NCBI GenBank assembly: GCA_020744425.1
Contig: JAGMUV010000007.1
Location: forward strand, 1,674,001 to 1,738,000
Length of the DNA: 64,000 nt
Source: Dactylonectria macrodidyma
Lineage: Eukaryota; Ascomycota; Sordariomycetes; Hypocreales; Nectriaceae
Direction: 5' to 3'
Part shown: piece after piece, positions 34,537 to 47,564 of the stretch
Numbering within the stretch: the stretch's first letter is position 1
How the letters are laid out: every line of letters begins with the position of its first letter
Made by a program: the position numbers and the translations under genes
Notes under the pieces: model-generated
Databases searched by the model: none
Told to the model about the DNA's origin: nothing
The model's input: only the letters and a program-made list of their open reading frames with translations

Positions 34537-37500
34537 ATGGCAACCTCGAAGCAACGTGGCATTCGAATCGCCATTGATCGTGGCGGCACCTTCACTGACT
34601 GCGTCGGAGAGAACAATGGCGAGGAAACCATTATCAAACTCCTCTCAGAGGACCCGGCCAACTACAAGGATGCCCCGCTAGAAGGAATCCGACGCATCAT
34701 GAGCCATTTCCTTGGCCGAGATATCCCTCGAGGCGAGCCATTGGATACGTCTCAAATCGAGTCAATCCGCATGGGGACGACAGTTGCCACAAATGCTTTG
34801 CTCGAGCGAAAGGGTGAGAAAATTGCCATGGTGGTTACCAAAGGTTTCAAGGATTGCTTGACGATTGGAAATCAGTCACGGCCCAAGATTTTCGACCTTG
34901 CTATAAAGAAACCAGATGTCTTATACGAAAAGGTAATTGAAGTGGATGAACGCGTCACTCTCGAAGACTACGCCGAAGACCCGGAGAGGACATTCACCAA
35001 AGCCCAAGCTCAAGTCGGAACTGAGGAAGCAAAGGGCAAAGACCTTGTGCGGGGAATGTCAGGCGAGACCGTGCGGATCTTGAAAAGAGCCGAAGAACAG
35101 GATATCCGAGCAAAGTTGAACGAAGTCTATGAAAGTGGGATCCGAAGCATTGCAGTTTGTCTCATGCATGGTTACACGTTCCCGGACCATGAGGCGTTGA
35201 TCGGAAGGATCGCGAAGGAGATTGGTTTCCACCACATCTCATTGAGCCATGAACTGATGCCCATGATCAAACTTGTCTCGCGAGCGACTTCAGTTTGCGC
35301 TGACGCATATCTCACACCGGCGATTCGAAAGTACATCGATGGTTTCCAAGCCGGATTTGAAGGTGGTCTCGGAACCCGATCCGTTAAGGAAGAAAAAGGT
35401 GCTAGAGGTGCGAGATGCGAATTCATGCAGAGCGATGGTGGGCTCGTGGATGTAGAAAAGTTCACTGGGCTAAAAGCAATTCTGTCTGGCCCCGCTGGAG
35501 GTGTCGTGGGGTATGCAATGACCTCTTACGACGAGGAGACCAAAACCCCAGTCATTGGATTTGACATGGTAAGAATCAACGCCGCTCTTTTTTCACACTT
35601 TCTAACATCTTCAAGGGCGGAACTAGCACAGATGTCTCCAGATACGGAGATGGGCGATACGAGCACGTCTTTGAAACGACTACTGCCGGTGTGACGATCC
35701 AGTCTCCTCAACTGGACATCAATACAGTTGCAGCAGGTGGAGGCTCACGACTGTTCTTTAAAAATGGACTCTTCGTCGTTGGTCCCGAATCAGCAGGGGC
35801 ACACCCAGGGCCAGCCTGTTACCGGAAAGGCGGACCGGCTACAGTTACTGACGCGAATCTCGTCCTCGGCCGCGTCCTTCCTGAATTCTTCCCCAAGATC
35901 TTTGGTAAAAACGAGGATGAAGGCTTAGACGTGGAGGCGAGCAGAAAGGTGTTGCAAGATTTGACAGACCAAGTCAACAGAGAGACAGGAAAGAATTTAA
36001 CCGCTGACGAGGTTGCTTATGGCTTCCTAACGGTCGCCAATGAGACCATGACTAGGCCCATTCGATCGATAACGGAGGCTAAGGGTCATGACACCTCGAA
36101 ACATCGACTGGCCACATTTGGGGGAGCCGGTGGCCAGCACGCTGTGGCTATCGCTGATTCCTTGGGCATCCAGCAGATTCTCATTCACAGATACTCTTCT
36201 GTCCTGTCTGCTTATGGCATGGCTCTTGCCGATGTTGTCGATGAGAGGCAAGAGCCTGAGTCAAAGGCGTGGAAAGATGACGCCAAAGTGGTGGGAGAGC
36301 TTCAAGAAAAAATGAAAAAGCTCAAAGATAAATCACGAGCCTCTCTGAAAGATCAGGGCTTCCGAGATGATGAAATCGTATTTGAAGAGTACCTCAACAT
36401 GAGATACCGCGGTACCGAGTCAGCTCTCATGATCATCAAGCCTGACGTCGGAGAGGCAAATGGAAATTCTGAAGGCAATGGCTGGGACTTTGGAAAAGCT
36501 TTTGTGAAGCAACATCGCTACGAGTTTGGATTCACATTGGACGATCGGGACATCATCATCGACGACGTGCGCATTCGTGGTATTGGGAAAAGCTTCCGGC
36601 ATAGTGAAGAGACGGTGGACCAACAACTAAGAGTCATAAAACGACAACAAGTGCTCGAGAAGAAACAACACGGCACCCAGCCGGTGTACTTTGAGGGTGG
36701 AATATTGGAAACGCCCATTTACAAGCTTGAGGATCTCAGCATTGGGGACACCATCCAGGGACCAACAGTTCTCGCCGATGACACCCAGACAATTGTCGTT
36801 ACGCCCAAGGCAAAGGCGGTGGTTCTGAAGACACACGTGGTCATTGACCTGGAGAAGACGAGCACGAAAGAGTGAGTACTTCAAGCGATTACTAGTGCGT
36901 TCCTAACCTTTCTAGGTCATATCACACTTCTGATCGAGAAGTTGACCCAATCATGCTCAGCATTTTCGGCCATCGCTTCATGGCGATCGCCGAGCAAATG
37001 GGACGAGCCTTGCAAAAGACAAGCGTCAGTACCAACGTCAAGGAGCGACTTGACTTTTCCTGTGCCATTTTTGATGCTACAGGTGGATTGGTAGCGAACG
37101 CCCCTCATCTCCCTGTTCATCTAGGTTCAATGTCCACTTGTGTACGTCGGCAAGCCGAGATCTGGAAGGGGAAGCTGGAAAAGGGGGATGTCATCATCTC
37201 TAACCACCCCTCCTATGGTGGCACTCACCTGCCCGATGTGACGTTGCTGATGCCGGCATTTGATGAGAAGGGGGAAAACATCCTCTTCTACGCTGCCTCG
37301 AGAGCCCATCACGCTGATATCGGTGGCATAAGCGCTGGCAGTATGCCGCCACATTCTAGGGAGCTATTCCAGGAGGGTGCGTCTATCATGAGCGAGAAGC
37401 TGGTCAGCCAAGGAAAGTTTAATGAGAAGAGAGTTGTCGAACTGTTTTACGACGAACCAGCGCAGTACCCGGGATGCAGCGGTACTCGCACTTTGGCAGA

Positions 37501-38698
37501 CAACATTAACGACCTCAGAGCTCAAGTGTCGGCCAATCAGAAAGGAATCTCCCTCATAGAGACTTTGATCGAGGAATACGGCCAAGAGACGGTTCAGTTC
37601 TACATGGTCAACATCCAGAAGAACGCTGAGCAGTGTGTTCGCCGACTCCTTAAGGAAGTGTACAAACAATTTGAAGGCAAGGATCTGTCCGCGGTCGATT
37701 ACATGGACGATGGGTCTCCGATTAGTCTCAAGGTCAAGATTGATCCTGAGCTTGGAGAAGCCGAATTTGATTTTGAAGGAACCGGCCCCGAGGTCTACGG
37801 TAACATCAATGCGCCACAAGCCATCACGTACAGTGCCATCATTTACTGCCTGCGGTGTCTCATTTCCGAGGACATACCCCTCAACCAGGGGTGCCTCAGA
37901 CCGATCCACGTCAAGATCCCACCCAAATCAATACTCTCCCCCTCCCCAGGCGCAGCAGTGGTTGGAGGCAATGTCCTCACCAGCCAACGTATCACTGATG
38001 TCATCTTCAAGGCATTCCAGGCCTGTGCAGCGAGTCAAGGCTGTTGCAACAACCTCACCTTTGGGTTTGGAGGCAACCAGAGTGGCAAGCAGGCTATCAA
38101 GGGATTTGGATACTACGAAACGATTGCAGGGGGTAGTGGTGCAGGCCACAACTGGGAGGGCACGAGTGGCGTCCATGTGCACATGACGAATACTCGAATC
38201 ACCGACTCTGAAATCTTCGAAAGGCGATACCCCGTGATCCTCAGGGAGTTCTCCATCCGTCCAAACTCCGGGGGCCGGGGTCAGCACCGTGGTGGAGACG
38301 GAGTCATCCGGGATGTTGAGTTCCGCATACCACTGCAGGTGTCGATTCTGAGTGAGAGACGTGTCTACCACCCGTACGGACTTAAGGGGGGTGAAGATGG
38401 AGAGTGCGGACTGAACCTCTGGGTGAGGAAGGTGGAAAAGACCAACTGGGAGGCGTCTCTGAAGCGGTTCCACAACGAGGATGGAGGCGAGACGGAGTAT
38501 GAGGAACGTCACATCAACCTCGGAGCCAAGAATAGCGCGGCGATGAAGGCAGGAGACAGGATCATTGTATGTACTCCAGGGGGTGGTGGATGGGGGCCAG
38601 GGGGGACCGAAAGCGTGGCAAGGCATCAGGTCAATCCGACGGAAGCATGGCGCAAGGGTAGCGGTGCGGCCAGGGAAGAAGCAGCACTACAGGCATAA
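34537..38698 (+). CDS. OXP1: 5-oxoprolinase (ATP-hydrolysing)
   Basis: Exons 34537-35568, 35616-36871 and 36916-38698 give 1356 aa. It is the eukaryotic HyuA-HyuB fusion. The N-terminal hydantoinase-A part begins with [12 protein letters not shown] (nucleotide-binding loop), then [16 protein letters not shown] and, across intron 1, [15 protein letters not shown]. It runs to about residue 760. The C-terminal hydantoinase-B part follows from about 770: [46 protein letters not shown], and near the end [14 protein letters not shown] [15 protein letters not shown] and CTPGGGGWG. Known: the enzyme opens 5-oxoproline to glutamate with ATP in the gamma-glutamyl cycle of glutathione turnover; cytosolic. 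Length fits fungal Oxp1. An ATG, not the upstream TTG, was taken as the start. Both junctions keep frame with consensus donors (GTAAGA, GTGAGT). Confidence 0.95.
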
Positions 38699-41600
38699 CG
38701 AAGAAGCTGGTTGGACTACGGTGATGCCGAGCTTTGGGAATAAAGGCAAGCTGTGCGAGATATTTGTCCGAGAATACAACGTGACAACGATGTGCCCGAG
38801 AACCGGAAGCATTGCGTAACCCGGGGGAGAGAACCTTGCAGAGACACCTTCACCGGCCACGGGTCCGCGTCTGACGTGCAGCGTGAGACCAGGCAGGCAC
38901 TGGGGAATGGATAAATCACTCACGCGCTTATCACTGGTTGAAGCATCCCATGGATCATCGCAGAGCCGCACCTCCATGTTACCATGGGCGCGGATCGGCT
39001 AACAGCGACCTTCCCAGTTGGGAAGTATCAACAGTACTAAGGATACTGAGAGCGTAGTAAGGCTTAGTCAGAGGTTGAGTTCATGAAACTCTGTTGTCTA
39101 GAGTTGACAGATGCGTTGATATCCGGAGAGTTGGTTGGGCATGCCAGGTCAGTCGCGGGAGGGACAACATGTGTGTCGGAAGAGACAGTGTCACCCTGAA
39201 ACGAAAGTGTACTCGGGACTACTCTGCTCGGTCAGTTGTGATTTCAGTATTCCCGTGGGCTGTCAAGCTACCCGTCTCATATTGGCTCACTGATCAAGTG
39301 AAGAACCTGCTGTGACCTATGATGTGCGCCATTTGTGAAGAATTGTATTGTTAATCCCATCGAAGCGCAAAATCCGATGGTATAGTCAACCAATTAGTAT
39401 CAACTCTCGTGACTTCTGTTCTTCAGGACATCCGATTGGCTCTGAACTGACGCATGTGAAGATGTTATGTCTTGGATGTCCAATCGCGGACTTATTCCAG
39501 GTTCCGGAGAGCTTAAAGTGGTGGTTGCATCACCTGAATCTCAATCGGGCTTGCGCAAGCGTTGAGCGGTCTTTCCGGTGTACGTCGGGCTTTGAAATGA
39601 GGCAGGCCTGTTGAGGTGATGATTGGTCGGGACTAAGAATAGAACCTGTCAACCGAATCGATAGGATTGGATCTGAGATTCAAAACCCCTTGTCAGAGAA
39701 GCTTCCTCGGTGGAATACTCGCACTAACTGTCGAGAAAGTGTTGCGATCCTGGATTTTCTGCCGAGGAGGTGTTGCACTTGAGCTGCCTTGTGTGCAGCC
39801 GTGCGAGGCAAGTTGGGTGGCTTTGAGGGTGAAACGCGACTCCTTTCACTCTGCGCCCTGCGGAGACCAGGGTTATCCCATTCCTAAGTCATGAGACGGT
39901 GAAGGAAAGAATTAGTCTGTTTCTGTATTGATTGGTGATGCAGTCGTGGAATTGAATGTGACGCTCCGGAGTTGTGACCAGCGTCTGATGATCCGACTGG
40001 CGGGTTATCCGTTGAGGTTGGAAATGGCGAACAAGGGACTTGTTGTTTACTTTATTTTATTTTTTGCTTGAAATTCGACCGCAGGCTGTACTGGTGCCTG
40101 GACGATTACCTGCGATGACGACTTGGTTCATCTTGGGACTGAACTGCTGCTCGATGGTAGATGTTGTGGCTGTGAGATGCTCGGAGACTTTGTTTGCGTC
40201 GCTGGCTTTAGTCTCGCTGCTCACTCCCACCATCATGAGGTACGATATGACGTTCCCCTCCATGCGGCCGTCATAACCCCATGCCGGCTCAAGGATGCGT
40301 CATCTCCCATGATCCAGATTTTGGCCCACTAAATGCCGAGGAATCTGCTCTGTGCTGTTGCTAGGTATGCCGGGCGTGACGGAGTTGACGCCTGCAAGAC
40401 CAAGGCAACAAGGCATCCGGAAAAATGTGATCTAGATGCCTCGGGCGACCTGTGGCGAACAAAACCTTCCACCATCGCCATCGCCATCGCCCAATGGACC
40501 GACCTAAGCAAATTCCACTATTCCGATACTTTCCACTGCCAGTGCCCCAATTGACGACAGGGGTTTGACACTAGCAGATAGCTAACTGGACTGGATTGCA
40601 GCCACCCCGCCCTCGCTCCAGCCCTACGAGGATGCGCCTGACAGGGATGCCAGACGCACTGCTGCAGCACTAACTGACAAGGTTAGCTCCGCCAGCGATG
40701 GACCGGGGTCGAGATGGCACACAGATGCATAGTGCCCCTCCCAACCTCCCTTGCGGCTCCAACTTCGACGTCTTCGTTGCCCGGTGGACCAGAGACATGT
40801 TCCAGTCTGACGCAGACCTCCAGGCTCCAGGGTCACTGCCTGAATAGTGCCGGTGTAGCCTGGGCTTCTGCAGGCCGTTGACGCCAATGGCAGGGCGCGC
40901 CTTCAGCCAAAGATGGGGGACTGAAACCACCCACTCCCATCTCGGACGCGATCCAATCTCTGATCACGGATTCCAGCAGTTGTCTCGTGTGACGTATGCA
41001 CTTCGGTCATGCGTTCTCCCAACTTGGGAAGTTTGTGTTTCTGAGACACCGAGCACGCAGTGTGCCGACTGCTATACGTGCGTATCCCACTGGACGCAAG
41101 CAGGAGCGAGAACTCTATTGTAACTCTCGTTTGACACTACGGGCCAAACACCTGGCACCTTGGGTATCTTTACGGAGCCTGGTTCACGTTAGTGACCTCC
41201 CTTCTTGATTGTCTATGAACTGTGTCTCTGTCCATCGAAGTATCTCGTGCAGAGCTGCAATGTACATCAACGTGTTAAAACCGTGCGAGGACAAACTGGT
41301 TGCTTGGCTTGACTCGACTTGGCCCGCACCTCGACCACCACTGGAGGCTTTATGGGCACTTGACTTATCACTGGCTGAGCAGGATGCACCCCTGCGGTGC
41401 TGAGCAGCTAAGGCCTCACCACGAGAGTTGCACCCCTTACTGCGAGCGGAAACTGGCCGTTATCGTGCTATGGTTGATTCGGGTACACATGTGAAAGGCG
41501 AGTTGCCCCTCTTGTGATAGCACAACCTCCATTAACAACTCTTGCTGGTTCCTAACTTCCCCAGTCGGCCATATGTTTGCTAGGTTTCAACCTTGTTGTG

Positions 41601-42203
41601 TGCCACCTGTTGGTATTTACAAAATCGGCTCGCCGTTGGTTGCTGCTGCAGTGTCATAGCTCGTCTCATTCGACAACCACCGCCGGCGACTACAGTTCGG
41701 CACTTCACGACCACACCACTGCAAATTTTAACATCTAAGGAGTGGCTCAGGCGAGCCTAATTCGGCCGAAATGCCCCCACCGATGTTGCGCTTTCCGCGT
41801 TGTTGACACTTGGGGGCCATCGAGTATCCACTCATCGACTTCACAGGAGATACATCATGTACAAGAAATCGCTCTTGGCTAAGACAAGGATGACTACTGG
41901 CCTGCCCTCGCAGGTTTCTGCCTGTGGCAGACATGTTCTTGCTTCTGTTTCTGCTGCCCTTGAGTCATAGCCGGTTAGGTAGACGGGGCGTGTGTGCTTG
42001 AACTCGGTTCATCCGTCTCAAGACCGCAGCGTCGCAAGTCGATTCGCTGGGTCAGTTGCGGCTCTTTGATTGTTACATCTGGGTGGTGCGTGCAACGTAA
42101 AGATACTGGCAGTGGCCTTAGTTACTATTTAGATCATGACTCCCGCGGCCTGACGAGGCATCACTCACACAGTCACTCACTCTTCGCTCCCCTACCTCAA
42201 AGC
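38699..42203. other. Gene-poor region right of 5-oxoprolinase
   Basis: 3.5 kb with only short, featureless ORFs. It contains a (CCATCG)n-like run at 40473-40492. No transposase, reverse transcriptase or RNA gene was recognised. The right end (about 41.9-42.2 kb) should be the promoter of the NmrA-like gene. Confidence 0.5.
40473..40492. repeat. 6-bp repeat CCATCG
   Basis: Three perfect head-to-tail copies and a partial fourth. Confidence 0.7.
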
Positions 42204-43267
42204 ATGATGCGTATCGCTGTAGCTGGTGGAGGTGGCCTCGGCTATCTCATTGCAAAAGCGCTCTCTGAAGCCCCTAGTGCTCTGAACGTTGTTGTTCTAT
42301 CAAGATTCGTGGGTAAACTCGATAGTTACGGATCGAAATGTCGCTAACTGAACTAGGCCCGCACCGAATATGCACCGCTCGAAATCCAAGTTATGCCGGT
42401 CGACTATGATGACATGGATAGCCTAGCGTTTGCCCTTCAGGGGGTTAACCTCGTCATTTCGGTCGTCGGCGGAAGAGAGCAGCTGAACTTGATCAACTCG
42501 GCGGCAGCTAGCAACGTCCAGATGTTCGTGCCATCTGAATTCGAAGGAAGCCTCAGCAAACGGCCGCGCAACGATCCTCTTGATATTGGGTCTTACGCTC
42601 ATCGAGCAAGATCTCTGCTACGAAAACTTTCACAAAACTCCCAAATGCAATATACCATCTTCTCGTGTGGAGTCTTCATGGAGAGATTCCACCCCTCGGG
42701 ACTTGGCAGCTTCAACATCGGACACAGTTGTGACCTGGCCGAGGCAGGTTCATACCTCCTCAACCTCAATCTCGCCTCGGCCGAGATTGTTGAAAAGGAC
42801 TCTGGCGGCCACACCGTCCGTATATGCATGACGTCTGTTTACGACGTTGCCCAGTTCGTTGCCGCGGCGGTTGAGCTCGGCCCCGGGAACTGGCCCCGCG
42901 AGTGGACTCTGCGCGGTGATCGGATGTCGCTTCGTGATATCGTTGGTAACAGTAGCAAATATCTGAACAGTAAGTAGACATCAAGGAAATTGAATATGTC
43001 TGGCAAGCGCTAACATGCTTAGCTCCATTCGAAATCCAATATAGGCAAGTCAGAGACTTGGAGCCTTGGATCGAGCACTACACTCAACAAGGAGCTACCG
43101 AGGAAGCCGCAACGTATCAGCGTCTTCTCGCCACTGTCAATGGGCGATATGAATTCGGCACTGCGTCTTTGAACGAAGCCATTCGAAGCAATCCTAATGT
43201 TGAGGACGTTCGTGCCGTTTCGTTCCGCCATTGGCTAGCGGACTTATATCCAGCACAGACGTCCTGA
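42204..43267 (+). CDS. NmrA-like / isoflavone-reductase-like NAD(P)-binding protein
   Basis: Exons 42204-42308, 42357-42969 and 43023-43267 give 320 aa. A Rossmann start MRIAVAGGGGLGYLIAKAL carries the glycine-rich dinucleotide loop. Then come the second strand (VVVLSR), ALQGVNLVISVVGG, and VQMFVPSEFEGSL, the family's strand where the catalytic Tyr/Lys of classic SDRs is replaced. YTIFSCGVFMERFHP is the substrate-side block. Known: the NmrA family includes a nitrogen-metabolite-repression regulator, redox sensors and reductases acting on phenolic or secondary metabolites; function cannot be assigned further. A second ATG three bases downstream (42207) is equally possible. Convergent with the adenosine deaminase gene. 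Confidence 0.88.
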
Positions 43268-44064
43268 CACTGCGCCATAGACTCGGGTAGCGTCATGACG
43301 CTCAGATTCGGTTGGCCCGGGTGCAGTTTTTCTCCTTTTGTCGCCTTCGGAGGGGGGCAATACCCCTTGTGCTCTCTTCTCCTGTCTTTTAGCTTGAAAT
43401 TGGTGTTGAACAAGAGTGTTGAGCTCGCGCTCGGATTCTGCCAGGTAGCGATTAACTCGGTTAGCTTGTCACTTGCACATCTTTCCCATGGCGATGATGT
43501 GATATGGTCGAAATCGCGTAATTGAGAGCTAGGGTTGGCCTCCATCAATTCAACCCGGGGGGGAGGGGGCACGACGCTGGGGTGACATTGGCGCTTAAAG
43601 CTCCACTGATGAGAGATGTGATTCGGCGCCCGTCAGCAGCCCGGTTTTGAGCCACCTTCTGGCTAAACCTTCCAGGGCCCCGAAAGGATGGTTGTCTTGT
43701 TTCAAAGCCGTGCTTGTCACGCTCTCTCACAAATAAGGTGCGCGTATTCAGACTCGGGAACCACAGTGAAGGGACCGACTATGCGAGCTGCGCTGTTGTC
43801 TTGTCCCGCTACCATGGTACAGATGCAGCATTGGCGGTGTGCTTCTTGCAGGTGATTGTGGCTGCATCAGGATGCCGAAGTGCCAATGTCAGTGTTTCAA
43901 ATTGCTTTTGTTTGAATCGAAGTCTACTTTCTTGCTTTAGTGTTGAACCCGATGTCACAAGCTACCCATCCATCTCGGCAATGATTACAAGCGTTGAGCA
44001 CTGCAAACAATGCATCATCAGTCGTCCCTGACTCTCTGTCCCCTCGTCTGATCTATGGTAGAAT
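43268..44064. other. Intergenic between convergent genes
   Basis: 3' flanks of the NmrA-like gene and the adenosine deaminase gene. A G-run (gggggggaggggg) lies near 43557-43569. No gene was seen. Confidence 0.55.
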
Positions 44065-45870
44065 CTAAGCGTTCTGTCTGCCTTCAGCCTCTGTATCCTC
44101 AGGGCCGAATTCCTCTCCAAACTCCGTGACGATCCAAAGACAGAACTTCTCCCACTCGACCTGCCATTCCTGAAGTCTCTTGGCCTTCACGCCCGACCCC
44201 AAGCTGGCTTCCTTGATCCCCTTAATCCACCCCGCTTGATCCTGGTCCTCGAAAGCCGACCATCTAACGCTGTTCTCAGCTAGGCTACCCAGTCCTCCAA
44301 GACCAAGGTTTTGCCAGCCCTGAAGCGCTTGCCAAAAATCGTGTGACATACCGGCGGTGTCCTGGCCCAGCATGGCTGGGTCATCGTTGCAGAGGCTGCA
44401 TGGAACTCCTCGCGCTAGCAGCGCAGGGAGTGGGTGGGCTGTCACGGAACCACAAAGACGAAGAACCTCGTTCGAAATGGGGCATGATTCGATAAGGATA
44501 CGTTTCTCTTTCACCATGTCGATTAGGAGAGGGTGCTTGAAGAGGCTGAAGCCGTGGCCGATACGTCGTGTTCCCAACAGTACCGCATCGAAAAGATTGG
44601 AGTCGGTGTCCGTGCCGTCACCAAGAGTTTCTCCAGCGTGGAAGAAGAAGGGGAGGTTTACACCCTCCTGAGAACATTGCTTACGGAACCAAAACAGCTC
44701 CGGCAGCAGGTCGGATAACGGACGGCCGAGGTCTTCCGGTCCCACAAGATCGTAACCAGCAATGAGGTGGGGGAAAGCCATCTTGGTAGCGATACAGTTG
44801 TCCATGCTCTCCACGATCTGGCGAGTGGGCCAACTACGGAGAGTCGTCCAGATGGTCGTCAGTCCCCAGAAGCCCTGTCCCTCGGGAGACTTCTTGAAGC
44901 GGACAATCTCTTCTTCGAGAACTTCAAACATGTGGATGTAGTCCTTCTCGGGTTCTTCTTGGCGATCACGGCAATAGTTAAGTGGCCATGTAAAGCTACA
45001 CTATGTCAGAACATGTTTAAGGTTAGATGACGAGGTGACCTACCGAAGCTCAGCCCAGTTCACACCATCATCCTTGAGAGCTTTAAGAAGCTGGCGTAGA
45101 AAGGCCCGGAACATGGGCTCATAGTGAATAATGGTTGCGCAAACCATGAAGCACTTGGCAAATTTGACCCAGATGGCATCGATACCATGGTGCTGCTCAT
45201 GGACGTCTCTGGTTGACAGAACGCACCTGGCCTTGAGCCACTTTAGAAAGCCTGCTTTTCCACCGTCTGGGAACTCATCAGCCACCTTTGTGAGCAACAG
45301 GAAAGTCCCTGGTTTGTAATTTTCGTCCCAAACAGAGCCTTCGGTCTGTTCCTGGGCTCTGAAGCGGAAGCTGGGCTCTGCATCCTCCAGAGCTGCTTTG
45401 TTATGGAGCGGTTGGTCACTCGACATGTGCATTCCAGGTGTTCGCAAAAGCTCGTCCAAGAGGAAATCAAAGTTGACCATGGCGTCAAGATGGGCATGTA
45501 GTAGAGAGCCTTTGGGCATACGGCGAACAATTTTCCAAAGATTAGTCTTTTCCATCCGATCCTTGGCAAGCATGAACATCATTCCTGGAAAGATGCATTC
45601 ATTTGACTGCTGGGCAAGGTCTTCCTCGACCTCGGCTGTCCAGATGGCGGCGTTCTCGTGGTCCCGGATTTTTTCGACAATAGCACAGGCTCGTTTGGCG
45701 ATGGGCGACAGCGATTTCTTGAAAGATGCGTCGGATCGACCCGTCTTCTCTTGGTCGATCAGGGTGGCACGCCCGGCAAGATATTTCTGGAGAAATGGGT
45801 CGGAGAGTGAGGGGATGTCCTGAGCGACTTCCTCCCACTCCTCGTTGGACATTGTGTACTCTTCTGTCAT
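44065..45870 (-). CDS. ADGF/ADA2-type adenosine deaminase, no signal peptide
   Basis: Exons from the start: 45870-45044 and 44995-44065, giving 585 aa. Adenosine deaminase metal and catalytic sites are present: LLHAHLDAM (His-x-His zinc ligands), FFFHAGET (zinc His and the catalytic Glu), RRIGHGFSL, IESCPISNEVLRL and LCNDDPAML (final Asp ligand). The long N-terminal part and FTWPLNYCRD match the ADGF/CECR1 branch rather than classical ADA. Known: animal ADGFs are secreted and work as growth factors by depleting adenosine. Here the N-terminus MTEEYTMSNEEWEEVAQD is acidic with no signal peptide, so the enzyme should be cytosolic. Expected role: adenosine to inosine in purine salvage. The intron is 48 bp. 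Confidence 0.92.
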
Positions 45871-47564
45871 TGTGATGCTCGTCTAGACAATATCCTCAGG
45901 TCAGAACGAGGGACCTCCACCACAACGCGCCTGGATAGCAGGAATGTCCCACGATGTCTTGAAAAGGCGTAACAAGTCACCTAGGAGGTTGTTGGAGGTG
46001 AGTCACTCGACTTTGTGCAGACCGCTTGAAGAGAAACCCTTGAGGAGATGATTGTCCAGCCCAATAGGGCAGGTCGGTGATGTCGGAAGAGCGGGGACAG
46101 ATTCGGTGTCTTGGCCCGACGGTTCGGATTTGAGGCTCCTTGTGAGGCTCACTTGAGCTTTTTCGATATAGGGAGCTGACTTCACCGTGCAAGCTTGAAT
46201 CGAACAATGGCAACAAATTTCATGACGTATGTCTTTCAGACAAGTTTCTGGCGGCCTTGGGTTGGTGGCCTTAATTGGTGGCCCAAGACATCCAGCTGCT
46301 TCCACTGGAATCACACTGCATCAGTACAGTGGAGTCTGTGCCTGAGGTGATGAAGTTCACAGGTTGAACAGGGGTCGTGCACGTGACAGGCACCTAGCGG
46401 TCTCACCACCAGTCGTCGATCCTTCAGAGTCGGCCGCTGGTTCGCTGACCCAACCTCAATCACAACTTCCCAACTTCCCCTCATCACCGGCATGGTCACA
46501 CAGCATCAACCAATGTGCGATCGGAGACAATGTTTCCGCTTTGTTGGTGGCTGATGCGAGAGATGACAGACGGCCCGCAGGTTCCCCTCCTTACCCCGAT
46601 CACCGACTTTCCGATCCCCAGCATCTTTGCTTTTAGCTGTGGTTTCGACTGTGACAAGTGTGACCAGGCGGCACCTCCACATACTAGCGGTGCACATACA
46701 GAGGAGCATACATAGTTCGCTTTGCAGATTCACTCCTGCAGAATCTACTAGATCCTCCCACGCAACGGCTTCCTTGCTTTCCCCAGAATCCTGCAGCCAA
46801 CGGTTGGTCCCTTGCAGCTGGCCTTGCACTAACACAAGGACGTCGAACATCAAGAGTGCAGAAAACCGGCTTAGCCGGTTCATACGACTCATACACCGCA
46901 TTACCCTCCGAAAACTGGCCGCTCTAGCGACTTGGGTGGCCCCCAATCCCGCCCAAGATGCCCCTGATCACTTCTTAGTGCGAATCAGCCCTGCTGCCAA
47001 TCGATGCATTCCGCCCTCTCCAATGCCATCACCTGCACGACACGTCACAGTCCCTCTCATCCTCCAACCCAAGCGCTTGGAACCTGGCCCTACAGTAATC
47101 AGTGTCGCTTCGTCGAAACTCTCATCACTTCCATGCGACCCAGTCAATGAGGGAGTTTATGTCCTGTTTCCCTGTTGCCTCCTTCATCTTGTGACCAAAT
47201 GCCCCATCTCCGGCCAGCCAACAGTGACCCTCCAACAAGGGAAAATGCTACCCGGCCCGGGAAGTGTGACATACGTCCATCAAGTTAGTCCAATGCTTTG
47301 TGATAAGGAGGCTTCGGCTGTGAGGAGGCTATAGCGATGGAGGTAGGGAAATAATACTTAAAGCCCTCTTGGCCTCTTCTTTCCGTTAACTTGACATCAC
47401 CATCCGCTCTCGCTCCTGCATCTTACACCCCTTCATTAACATCATCCTAAGGTTCAACTTCAACTAAAGTCACTCCAATCCAAGTTCACATCTACCTACC
47501 CACCCACACGCCTCTCCTAAACAATTCCTCCAAGCACTTTACCACCCACCTGCAACTCTTCAAA
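45871..47564. other. Divergent intergenic region, adenosine deaminase / secreted protein
   Basis: 1.7 kb without a supported gene. A 235-codon open frame at 46627-47334 starts at TTG and has no protein character. A TATA-like tacttaaag lies at about 47356-47364, about 200 bp before the secreted-protein ATG, followed by a C/T/A-rich leader. Confidence 0.5.

Noticed and set aside
45968..46002. Similarity of gcgtaacaagtcacctagg to the 3' end of small-subunit rRNA
   Set aside because: Only a short resemblance to the conserved cgtaacaagg word; flanking sequence is not rRNA.
46627..47334. 235-codon plus-strand open frame
   Set aside because: Begins at TTG, has low-complexity Ser/Pro/Cys composition and lies in a promoter region; no motif seen.
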